Notes under the pieces: generated by a model
Databases searched by the model: none
What the model was told of the DNA's origin: nothing
What the model saw: only the letters and a program-made list of their open reading frames with translations
Translations under genes and position numbers: made by a program
Shown: piece after piece, positions 1-6,222 of the stretch
Position numbering within the stretch: the first letter of the stretch is position 1
Layout of the letters: each line of letters begins with the position of its first letter
Assembly (NCBI GenBank): GCA_902803345.1
Contig: CADCPV010000257.1
Location: 1 to 7,318 of the forward strand
DNA: 7,318 nt
Source of the DNA: an uncultured Eubacteriales bacterium
GTDB taxonomy: Bacteria > Bacillota_A > Clostridia > Lachnospirales > Lachnospiraceae
Reading direction: 5' to 3'

Positions 1-393
1 CCGAGCTGCGGGGCGGTCCGGCAGGAAGGCAAGGACAGCTGTCCCTATTGCGGGCGTAGCATGATCAAGAGTAAGGAAATCGTTGAGGAAAGCCAGATCG
101 AACATCCGGAAAACTATGTGAATAACGGAACCTACCGCTACGGAAACGCGCCGAATACGTATATCATGGTGAATGTCGTCAACATTCCGGTTCGGCACAG
201 CAGCACCCACTCCTCGGGTTCTTCCGGTTCTTCACATCGTTCTTCCTGCGCGTCTTCCTGTGCACATTCCTGTGCCTGCGCTTCCCATTGCGCCTGCGCT
301 TGTGCCTGCGCCAGCTCCGGCAGGGCAGGCTGTTCGGTGAAGGATTTTTTCAAGGACAGCATCCACAGAGGACGTGTCAAAGTAAAAAAGTGA
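1..393 (+). CDS. Zinc-ribbon protein with Ser/His/Cys/Ala-rich tail (5' end cut off by window)
   Basis: The reading frame is open from the first base, so this is the last 130 residues of a longer protein, and the ATG at 61 is probably internal. Residues 3-17 (CGAV...CPYCGR) form the visible part of a zinc ribbon: Cys3, Cys14 and Cys17, with the fourth ligand probably just outside the window. A middle stretch (about 21-65) is ordinary and polar. From residue 66 the sequence becomes low-complexity Ser/His/Gly and then an alternating Cys-Ala run, with nine Cys at 83, 87, 91, 93, 97, 99, 101, 103 and 111. It ends in GRAGCSVKDFF and a basic end (KVKK). I recall Clostridia zinc-ribbon proteins with similar CACACA...GRAGC tails, but I know no established function. 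No membrane segment is visible. It converges on the minus-strand block and is probably unrelated to it. The coding call is secure; the role is unknown. Confidence 0.8.
   Translation, partial: PSCGAVRQEGKDSCPYCGRSMIKSKEIVEESQIEHPENYVNNGTYRYGNAPNTYIMVNVVNIPVRHSSTHSSGSSGSSHRSSCASSCAHSCACASHCACACACASSGRAGCSVKDFFKDSIHRGRVKVKK
196..333 (+). repeat. Low-complexity Ser/His/Cys/Ala-coding tract
   Basis: This tract codes for residues 66-111 of the zinc-ribbon protein. It starts with Ser/His/Gly repeats and moves to repeated TGC/TGT-GCC/GCT codon pairs from about 270 to 312, which give alternating Cys-Ala. The near-repeated hexamers (tgcgcc, tgtgcc) suggest growth by slippage or unequal recombination. 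Reading frame and stop codon remain intact, so the tract is coding and not decay. Confidence 0.7.
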
Positions 394-404
394 AAAAGAA
401 TGGG

Positions 405-421
405 AGAATTACGGTAATTCT
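405..421. terminator. Short palindrome between convergent genes, possible weak bidirectional terminator
   Basis: AGAATTAC-G-GTAATTCT is a perfect 8-bp inverted repeat around one central base, in the 31-nt gap between the stop of the + strand zinc-ribbon gene (391-393) and the stop of the minus-strand esterase (425-427). As RNA it could form only a 6-bp AT-rich stem with a 5-nt loop. The A-rich stretch at 381-400 would give a U-rich tail for minus-strand transcripts. Position fits a terminator for both genes, but the stem is weak and the U-tract is offset by several bases. Confidence 0.3.
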
Positions 422-424
422 TGA

Positions 425-1273
425 TTACATCGGCAGCACGGAGGAGGGCAGGTCAATCGGGAGCCAGGCGAGGAAAACGCGAAGCCATTTGTCCCAGTAT
501 TCCCAGATGTGTTCGCCGTAGGGCTCTTCATAATAGCAGTAGCGGAAAGGATCACCGGGAAGGGACCGGAAGAAGTCGCGCATATGCTGCGCCATCGCGA
601 GATTCCGGTCGAAACTGCCGCAGGTGTGGAAGAGGGCCGGCAGCGGACCGCCGCCCTGAATTGCTTTTTCAGCAAGCCAGTAGAGATCCTCGGGTGTGCC
701 CCGGGGGTCTCCTTCTTTTCCGATGCCCCAGCACAGAAGATGCCGGGCGTCCGCAATACTCGCCGGAAACTCTTCGTTGGAATTCCGCGCATGGAAGCCA
801 ATCGGGCGGATATAGGCGTGGTTGCCGTTTGCGAGTGCACCGATTGCCGCATAGCGGTCCGGATAAGTCAGGCCGATCTTCGCCGCACCGTAGCCGCCCA
901 TCGAAACGCCGGCGACAAAAGTGTCCTCACGCCGGGAGGATACCTTGTAAATGTTTTTGACAATCTGCGGTACTTCCTCGGTAAGATAGGTGAAGAAGGC
1001 TTCGCCGTGCACCATGTCCGCATAGCCGGAGAGCTGGGCGGAGGGCATGACGACCGCAAGCTTCCGATCCGCCGCATAACGCTCGATCGAGGTGTAGCGC
1101 AGGAAGTGACTGCAGTCGTGGGAGGTTCCGTGCAGCAGGTACAGCACAGGATAGCCCTGTTCGGGCGGCAGCGGCTCCTCCGGCGCACCCTGCCCTTTGT
1201 CAGGAAGGATCACATAAAGGACCTGGTCCATCTGGAGCGTTTTCGAATAAAATTCAAGCTTTGAAAGGGACAT
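425..1273 (-). CDS. Alpha/beta-hydrolase esterase (esterase D/tributyrin esterase-like)
   Basis: A 282-residue serine hydrolase of the esterase D/S-formylglutathione hydrolase/tributyrin esterase group, which cleaves acyl esters and is probably cytoplasmic, as no signal peptide is seen. Motifs: LLHG at 46-49 for the oxyanion hole; the nucleophile elbow GVSMGG at 122-127 with Ser124; a candidate acid Asp222 in CGSFD; and the catalytic His255 in GEHIWEYWDKWL, followed by the usual end FLAWLP. All triad parts are present, so it should be active. A longer reading with Met at 1327 exists, but the ATG at 1273 is preferred: GGAGGT lies 8 nt before it and its A is the last base of the upstream stop (TGATG). 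It is therefore coupled to the degenerate paralogue upstream. Substrate unknown; in this block it could remove acetyl or phenolic-acid esters (inference). Confidence 0.88.
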   Translation of the reverse strand: MSLSKLEFYSKTLQMDQVLYVILPDKGQGAPEEPLPPEQGYPVLYLLHGTSHDCSHFLRYTSIERYAADRKLAVVMPSAQLSGYADMVHGEAFFTYLTEEVPQIVKNIYKVSSRREDTFVAGVSMGGYGAAKIGLTYPDRYAAIGALANGNHAYIRPIGFHARNSNEEFPASIADARHLLCWGIGKEGDPRGTPEDLYWLAEKAIQGGGPLPALFHTCGSFDRNLAMAQHMRDFFRSLPGDPFRYCYYEEPYGEHIWEYWDKWLRVFLAWLPIDLPSSVLPM

Positions 1274-2007
1274 CAGCAGGTACCTCCGATCCAGTATTCC
1301 ACGAATTTTCCGAGTGCGTCCGAGCATGCTTTCAGGGTAATCGGACTGTCAGAAAGCCTCAGAACCGCCCGATTACCGAAAATTTCTGCGGCTTTTTTGG
1401 TCGATTCAAATCCCAAATCTTCCTCTTCGGAAAAAAGGAAGACTTTCCGCGTCTCTGAAGCCCCGCAGGCTGTGAAAAATGCTTCGCGCTTCTCGATCCG
1501 TTCTTCTTCCGTCCCGAAAAGATCCGTGAGCCTGCTCTCGGTAAAGTACCCTTGCGGACGGATCGAAGGATCCAGGATTCCGGCAATCGAACCCGCGCAG
1601 GCAAAGAAATCCGGCTCTTCCGCCGCGAAACGGAGCGCCGCAATCGCGCTGATTCCGAGCCCTGCGACAGCGCAGCATCCTTTTTCTACGGGCAGGCCGG
1701 GGAGATAAGTTTTCAGGTATTCGCGGACGTATTTCAGGGACTGGTAGAAGGGATAGCCGTAGACCATATCGGTGAAGCATCCCTGAAGCGCAGGCGGAAC
1801 CACAACGGCGATCCGGTAAGCTTCTGAGAGCGCGGAGATCTTCGTCCCTGTGAGAAGCGAGAGTCCTGATTCGCCCTGCGGCGGCAAAAGGAACAGGGTT
1901 CCGGCTGCTTGTTCTTCGCCCCGAAGGATCTCATCGGGCACCAAAAGATGCAGTTCAGAAGCCATTCCGATTTTCGGACAGTAATAATCATGCGTGAGAA
2001 GAGCCAT
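1273..2007 (-). CDS. Degenerate alpha/beta-hydrolase paralogue, probable pseudoenzyme
   Basis: A 244-residue paralogue of the esterase just downstream. The match is clearest where DMVYGYPFYQSL (80-91) parallels DMVHGEAFFTYL of the esterase, followed by the same strand-elbow-helix pattern. Its catalytic parts are gone: the elbow GVSMGG has become GLGISA (116-121), so the nucleophile Ser is Gly118; the LLHG oxyanion motif reads LLPPQG (40-45); and the C-terminal segment before FVEYW has no His where GEHIWEYW should be. Ser120 is two residues off and a poor substitute. The frame is intact and well formed, so this is a maintained protein, not a pseudogene. It may bind a ligand or pair with its active neighbour (inference). 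The start has AGAGGA 7 nt upstream, and that site overlaps the stop of the MATE gene (TAAGAGGA), 12 nt apart. Confidence 0.8.
   Translation of the reverse strand: MALLTHDYYCPKIGMASELHLLVPDEILRGEEQAAGTLFLLPPQGESGLSLLTGTKISALSEAYRIAVVVPPALQGCFTDMVYGYPFYQSLKYVREYLKTYLPGLPVEKGCCAVAGLGISAIAALRFAAEEPDFFACAGSIAGILDPSIRPQGYFTESRLTDLFGTEEERIEKREAFFTACGASETRKVFLFSEEEDLGFESTKKAAEIFGNRAVLRLSDSPITLKACSDALGKFVEYWIGGTC
1282..1287 (-). promoter_or_regulatory. Shine-Dalgarno that fixes the esterase start
   Basis: GGAGGT on the minus strand lies 8 nt before the ATG at 1273-1271, inside the end of the upstream gene. The junction reads TGATG, so stop and start share one base. This supports the shorter esterase start over the in-frame Met at 1327 and suggests translational coupling by re-initiation. 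Confidence 0.75.
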
Positions 2008-2019
2008 GGGAGTATCCTC

Positions 2020-3387
2020 TTATTCTTCTGTTTTTTTTGCGGAGTACCGCGGACGGATTTTGATAAAGTAATAGATCATGACGGCGAGCGCCGCACAGGC
2101 CCAGCCGACCGGGAAGGCAACATAAACGTTGATGACCGAGTAGTTCAGCTTCATGGCGACAAACAGGAAAAGCTGGCGGCAGCCGATCATGCCGACGACC
2201 GAACAGACCATGACGACAAGGGATTTGCCGAAGCCCCGGACTGCATTTGCAAAGATGTTGTTCAGACACTGGAAATAATAAAAGGGCAGCATCCAGTGGA
2301 CCATGGAAACGCCGAAGGCCACAGCAGCCTCCTCTGAGATAAAGATATTGACAAAGAATTCCGCAAGCGTATACACGAGCGTTCCGACGCTCAGAATATA
2401 GATCGCGCAGATCAGGAGGGCCGTCCGGATACCCTTGAAAGCGCGGTCGTATTTTTTTGCGCCAACATTCTGGGAAACGAAGGTCGTCGTCGCGAGGCCG
2501 AGGCTCTGAGCAATCATTCCGACGAAGCGGTCGATCTTCTTCGCGGCCCCGATGCCCGCCATCGCGGACGATCCGAAGGAGTTGATATAGCGCTGCACAA
2601 AGAGGTTCGAGATCGAAATCAGGCTGGACTGGATCGCAGCCGGGAAGCCGAGAATCGCAATTTCCTTCAGCATCTGGCCATCCATATGCAGGAGCCTTTT
2701 TGGATGCAGCCGGTAAACATCATCGGTCCGGAGCATGCGGACATAGACCATCGTAACCGACAGCCCCTGTGAAATGATCGTCGCAAGCGCCGCGCCGATG
2801 ACGCCGAGCCGGAGCACAACGACGAACAGCACATCCATAATGATATTGGTAATGCTGGATATCACGAGATAGTAGAAAGGCCGCCGGGAGTCGCCGACCG
2901 ACTGCAGGATCCGGGAACCGACATTGTAGATTGCGGTAAAAAGAACACCGATGAGGTAGATTCGAAGGTAAGCGAGCGCTTCCGGGAAAACGTCATCCGG
3001 GCATTTGACGAGCCGAAGGAGTGCCGGGGAGAGGATGATGCCGAGCGTCGCCATCGAAAGGCCGATGATGATACCGAAGGAGACCAGTGTGTGCAGCGCT
3101 TTTTCCAGGTTATCCTGCTCCTTCGCACCGAAATAGCGCGCGATCAGCACACCGCCGCCCGTCGAGAAGCCGACGAAAAAGCCGGTCAGGAGCATCGAAA
3201 TGTCTGCGCTCGCCGAGACCGCTGCAAGCGCCGTCGTGCCGATAGCCTGTCCGACGACGATGGAGTCGACACTGTTGTAGAGGTTCTGGAAAATCTGTCC
3301 CGCGAAGATCGGCAGAGAAAACAGAATCAGCTCTTTAGCAATATTGCCCTGTGTCAGATCACGCGATCCGCGTCTTGCTGCTGCCAT
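2020..3387 (-). CDS. MATE-family multidrug/metabolite efflux transporter
   Basis: A 455-residue inner-membrane protein of the MATE family (cation-coupled export of organic compounds). The N-terminus DLTQGNIAKELILFSLPI (10-27) and the following QNLYNSVDSIVVGQ-type segment (34-47) are typical of the first MATE half. GGGVLIARYFGAKEQD (77-92) and TTFVSQNVGAKKYDRA (301-316) are the paired loop motifs of the two homologous halves, and hydrophobic segments are spread as expected for 12 helices. The length is normal. An in-frame Met lies 12 codons upstream at 3423, but it falls inside the loop of a hairpin. The ATG at 3387 is preferred because AAAGGA lies 11 nt before it and the family usually starts close to DLTQGN. 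In context it may export the substrate or product of the pathway (inference); the substrate cannot be told from sequence. Confidence 0.93.
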   Translation of the reverse strand: MAAARRGSRDLTQGNIAKELILFSLPIFAGQIFQNLYNSVDSIVVGQAIGTTALAAVSASADISMLLTGFFVGFSTGGGVLIARYFGAKEQDNLEKALHTLVSFGIIIGLSMATLGIILSPALLRLVKCPDDVFPEALAYLRIYLIGVLFTAIYNVGSRILQSVGDSRRPFYYLVISSITNIIMDVLFVVVLRLGVIGAALATIISQGLSVTMVYVRMLRTDDVYRLHPKRLLHMDGQMLKEIAILGFPAAIQSSLISISNLFVQRYINSFGSSAMAGIGAAKKIDRFVGMIAQSLGLATTTFVSQNVGAKKYDRAFKGIRTALLICAIYILSVGTLVYTLAEFFVNIFISEEAAVAFGVSMVHWMLPFYYFQCLNNIFANAVRGFGKSLVVMVCSVVGMIGCRQLFLFVAMKLNYSVINVYVAFPVGWACAALAVMIYYFIKIRPRYSAKKTEE

Positions 3388-3398
3388 GCTGTGATGGT

Positions 3399-3404
3399 TC
3401 CTTT
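3399..3404 (-). promoter_or_regulatory. Shine-Dalgarno for the MATE gene
   Basis: AAAGGA on the minus strand lies 11 nt before the ATG at 3387, slightly longer than ideal. It lies just downstream of the hairpin at 3412-3451, leaving it free for ribosomes, and it supports the start at 3387 over the one at 3423. Confidence 0.55.
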
Positions 3405-3411
3405 CTGTGAG

Positions 3412-3451
3412 GACAGGCCCCATGAGCCGATTTGGCCTTCAGGGACCTGTC
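3412..3451 (-). other. Intercistronic GC-rich hairpin between flavoprotein and MATE genes
   Basis: On the minus strand GACAGGTCCC and GGGGCCTGTC form a 10-bp stem with one T-G wobble and a 20-nt loop. It occupies most of the only sizeable gap (75 nt) within the minus-strand block. No U-run follows it in the minus direction, so it is a poor intrinsic terminator. It may act as an mRNA-stability or processing element that sets different levels for the enzyme half and the transporter/esterase half (inference). I see no convincing promoter in this gap. Confidence 0.5.
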
Positions 3452-3462
3452 TATTCTGTCTG

Positions 3463-5145
3463 TTACGGCAGCTGCACCGGATATTTCTCAATCGGCACAT
3501 CTTCCGTCTCGGCGTACATCTCTCCATCCTTCAGCTTGATGATAATCCACTTCAGCCAGTTTTCGTTGTCCATCTCGGGATAGTCTTCCCGGAGGAACCA
3601 GCCGCGGGATTCTTTCCTCAGGCGGGAGGCAAAATAGTGCATCTGTGCGGAGAGGACCATGCATTCGGCCTCATGGCAGGAAAGTACGCCGTGCATGTCG
3701 ACGGCCTTGAGATCGTTAACAATCGCCGCCGCCTCATTGACGTATTTCATGGCCTCATCCATGCGGTCTTCGCGCATGTAGACCGAGTATTCGCTCGGTG
3801 CCATGGCCTCCTGTACGAGATGGATGACTTCTTTCGGATCGTGGCCTTCAGGCCGGTTCAGCGGCGCATAGGTATATGCGATGGAGGCGTCGATTTCGTC
3901 GTCTGATATCGGTGCGGGATCTGTATATTCGGAAACCGCAAGGTCGTCCGCCGCGACGATTCCGGCAAATACGGCATTCAGGATGCCTGAGCCGCGGTTT
4001 CTTCCGGGAGGCGCCGGAACCGCGCCGGGAGCGCCTGATCCGCAGTAGCTGCAGTCACCGATCGCATAGAGTCCATCGACTGTGGTGCGCATGAATTCAT
4101 CCGTACGGATGCAGGACTGCTCACCGATCAGGGAAGGAACAACCTCAAGATCTGTGTCAACACTCGCCGAATCCATCATGTTCAGCGTCCGGAACTTGTC
4201 GCTGTAGGACATTTTGGAAAGATCCGGCGGGTCTTTCTTTTCCGGCGCGCCGCCGCCCGGGAAGGGACCGAATTCCAAATGGACCGGACCGTTCCCCTGA
4301 ATCATCTGCAGGTACCATTCGCGGACAGCCGTGCTCGGGATATCCGTCTGCCGGTGGTCGGTGAAGTTCTTCGTAATGAATTCACCTTTGGCGTTGTACA
4401 TGTTGTTTTCGCCGAAAACGACTTCATGGTGGCTCTTATAGCGCACGAGCTGTGAGAAATTGCCGAACTCGGCATTGCGCATTTCGGCGCCGGCACGGTA
4501 TGCCGCCGCGATGCCGTCGCCTCTGCCGCTCGACCACATGGAACCGAAGCGGTAGTTCTGCGAACCGGTCGCAAGCACAACCTTTTTTGCGGAGATCGTG
4601 TAATATGCTCCGTCGTCGAGAATACTGTAAGCGCTGATGCCGCGGATCCGGTTGTCCTTCACATATAAACCGCCGAGGGCGGTCTTGTCCAGAATCCGCA
4701 CACCGAGTTTCTCGCAGCGCTGCCGCATCCGAAGGGTGATCGTAAGGTCCACGCGGATCATCGCGGTAAAGGGACCGGTCGGCATGACATTGTAGGAACC
4801 GTCCGGGTTTTTCGGCACATCGACGCCCCAGGAAGAGAGTCTGTCGAGCATGCCGTGGTTCATTTCGACATATTTCAGCATCAGGTTCTGGTCGCCGAGA
4901 TAACAGCCGATTTCGCTGACGTGGAACTTTAAAAAGTCCAGCGGGGTGATCTTGTCGAGCTGGAAATACTGGAGCACGCCGCCGCCCTTGTTGGCTTTTC
5001 CGCTGTAGCCCGCAAACTGCTTCTCCACAATCAGGACGTCGAGCGCAGGATTCTGCTCCTTGAGTTCAATGGCGCAGCTCAGGCCGCCGACACCGCCGCC
5101 GACAACCAGCACATCACAGGAAAGTACATTTCTTTTGATATCCAT
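3463..5145 (-). CDS. FAD-dependent oxidoreductase, fumarate reductase/AprA-like flavoprotein subunit
   Basis: A 560-residue flavoprotein of the succinate dehydrogenase/fumarate reductase/L-aspartate oxidase/AprA superfamily. FAD-binding signs: GGGVGG at 16-21 with the ribose-binding acid Glu41; ATG at 192-194; SSGRGDGIAAAYRAGAE (205-221); GLYAIGDCS (358-366). The C-terminal helical domain has KESRGWFLREDYPEMDNENW (511-530), typical of the superfamily. The segment that carries the covalent-FAD His in SdhA reads YSGKANKGGG (47-56), so FAD is probably non-covalent. The usual PRDxxSRA active-site segment is replaced by STAVREW (271-277), closer to what I recall for AprA; this recollection is uncertain. 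No signal peptide, so cytoplasmic. The start is clear: AAGGAGG 6 nt upstream, overlapping the ferredoxin stop (TAAGGAGG). The adjacent ferredoxin is probably its electron partner. Substrate unknown. Confidence 0.88.
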   Translation of the reverse strand: MDIKRNVLSCDVLVVGGGVGGLSCAIELKEQNPALDVLIVEKQFAGYSGKANKGGGVLQYFQLDKITPLDFLKFHVSEIGCYLGDQNLMLKYVEMNHGMLDRLSSWGVDVPKNPDGSYNVMPTGPFTAMIRVDLTITLRMRQRCEKLGVRILDKTALGGLYVKDNRIRGISAYSILDDGAYYTISAKKVVLATGSQNYRFGSMWSSGRGDGIAAAYRAGAEMRNAEFGNFSQLVRYKSHHEVVFGENNMYNAKGEFITKNFTDHRQTDIPSTAVREWYLQMIQGNGPVHLEFGPFPGGGAPEKKDPPDLSKMSYSDKFRTLNMMDSASVDTDLEVVPSLIGEQSCIRTDEFMRTTVDGLYAIGDCSYCGSGAPGAVPAPPGRNRGSGILNAVFAGIVAADDLAVSEYTDPAPISDDEIDASIAYTYAPLNRPEGHDPKEVIHLVQEAMAPSEYSVYMREDRMDEAMKYVNEAAAIVNDLKAVDMHGVLSCHEAECMVLSAQMHYFASRLRKESRGWFLREDYPEMDNENWLKWIIIKLKDGEMYAETEDVPIEKYPVQLP

Positions 5146-5156
5146 TTCCTGCCTCC

Positions 5157-5402
5157 TTACCTGTAGCGATCGAAATGCTGCATCATGTGTTCGCTCGTGT
5201 GGTCCGGGATAACGCGGATGGCGTCACGCCGGCAGACACTCATGCAGCAGAAACAATGTTCACAGTCTTCCACGTACTTGAAGACCGGCTTTCTGTTCTC
5301 CGCATCCCAGCGGATGACATCGACAAAGCAGGCCTTGTAGCACATCTGACAGCCGACACATCTGTCGGGGTCAAATTCAATTCGATGATTTGTATAGATC
5401 AT
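5157..5402 (-). CDS. 2x[4Fe-4S] ferredoxin, AprB-like electron-transfer subunit
   Basis: An 81-residue bacterial-type ferredoxin. Cluster motif one is Cys15, 18, 21, 25 and motif two is Cys47, 50, 53, 57, both C-x2-C-x2-C-x3-C, so two [4Fe-4S] clusters are expected. By the usual rule each cluster takes its fourth Cys from the other motif. Cys52 is an extra cysteine inside motif two. The Pro that normally follows the fourth Cys is missing in both motifs (CF at 25-26, CR at 57-58), which may tune the potentials or mark a dedicated subunit. It lies 11 nt before the FAD oxidoreductase gene, an arrangement like aprB-aprA, and probably passes electrons to or from that flavin. Its Shine-Dalgarno GAGGAG is encoded by the last two Glu codons of the upstream hydrolase, 9 nt before the ATG. 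Confidence 0.93.
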   Translation of the reverse strand: MIYTNHRIEFDPDRCVGCQMCYKACFVDVIRWDAENRKPVFKYVEDCEHCFCCMSVCRRDAIRVIPDHTSEHMMQHFDRYR

Positions 5403-5408
5403 ATTGCG

Positions 5409-6209
5409 TTACTCCTCGTCTGGATTGTGAAAAGGCGCGACCGTAAAGTCGTCCTTAAACTCCGCATAAACCTCCGGCAGAATCTTTGCGAGGTGCGTGA
5501 ATTCCTTTACATTATGAAGAAGGAAGGCAATACCCATTTTGGGATTTGCCGTGAAGCCCGGGAACTTTTCAACTTTGCCCTCGACCGCCGAGTATCCGAT
5601 CCAGAAGCGGGTTCGAAGCTCGGATCCGTCCGGGGTCGGGCGGACGAAGTGGACCATGATCGACATGCCGCCGGTACAGACGATGGTTCCATTGAAGTTT
5701 TTGAGTTTTTCCGGACTGAAGCCGACTTTTTCAGGCGGCAGGAAAGTGAGCCGTACATCGACAGGCGGCTGGTCCGGCAGGAGCGATTCCCTGATCGCAT
5801 GGGTCGTGTTCCAGTAGCGTTCCTTCATGGAAAGCGATTTGTCGAGTGCCTGCGAGACATTCTGTGTCTGGACATAGTAATGCTCGTCCCGGTTCCAGAT
5901 CTTGTAGCGCAGGGAATTCAGGCCGTGCCAGGCAAACCACCAGTCGAACATTTCCGGTGTGACGCCGGGCATTTTCACATGGTTTGCGATCATCAGGCCG
6001 CCGTCTTCGAGCGTATAGATGCCGAATTCACCCGGAAGATACCCCGGATCGAAAAGCCGGTCCATTTCCGTTGGATGCAGGGCGCAGCCCTCCGGAAAAT
6101 CGCAGGCGAGGATCTTTTTCGCGGTTTCTTCGGGAACCGGCGCGATGTCGCGTTCAAAATATTTATAAAGGGGAGAAAGCTTCTCCTCCTCAGTAACAGG
6201 TACCGGCAT
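5409..6209 (-). CDS. DAPG hydrolase (PhlG)/phloretin hydrolase family protein
   Basis: A 266-residue protein recognised by MPGVTPEMFDWWFAWH (80-95), the following LRYKIW (100-105), and the C-terminal HNVKEFTHLAKILPEVYAEF (232-251). These belong to the family of 2,4-diacetylphloroglucinol hydrolase (PhlG, Pseudomonas) and phloretin hydrolase (Phy, Eubacterium ramulus), which hydrolyse a C-C bond between an acyl group and a polyhydroxylated ring. PhlG is a zinc enzyme with His and Glu ligands, including a C-terminal His-x3-Glu pair. Here His95, His232 and Glu236 (HNVKE) are good ligand candidates, and Glu141 in THAIRESL may be another; that last assignment is uncertain. No signal peptide. AAGGAGG lies 5 nt before the ATG, and the gene begins 13 nt after the upstream stop. 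The family is broad, so the exact substrate is open. Confidence 0.85.
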   Translation of the reverse strand: MPVPVTEEEKLSPLYKYFERDIAPVPEETAKKILACDFPEGCALHPTEMDRLFDPGYLPGEFGIYTLEDGGLMIANHVKMPGVTPEMFDWWFAWHGLNSLRYKIWNRDEHYYVQTQNVSQALDKSLSMKERYWNTTHAIRESLLPDQPPVDVRLTFLPPEKVGFSPEKLKNFNGTIVCTGGMSIMVHFVRPTPDGSELRTRFWIGYSAVEGKVEKFPGFTANPKMGIAFLLHNVKEFTHLAKILPEVYAEFKDDFTVAPFHNPDEE

Positions 6210-6222
6210 GCGCGCCTCCTTC

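Noticed and set aside
509..1264. 251-codon + strand frame opposite the esterase
   Set aside because: It is antisense to an esterase with clear catalytic motifs and has no recognisable domain or good ribosome site.
2031..2038. Run of eight A on the minus strand near the MATE 3' end, possible programmed frameshift
   Set aside because: It codes for the normal Lys-Lys near the C-terminus, and the gene ends a few codons later. A frameshift would gain no recognisable domain.
3388..3423. Upstream Met for the MATE gene at 3423
   Set aside because: This start lies in the loop of the intercistronic hairpin. The ATG at 3387 has a usable ribosome site and fits the usual MATE N-terminus.
3463..5402. True dissimilatory APS reductase (AprBA)
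   Set aside because: The gene order is similar, but the flavoprotein is shorter than typical AprA, the ferredoxin is shorter than typical AprB, and no sulfur-metabolism genes are present.
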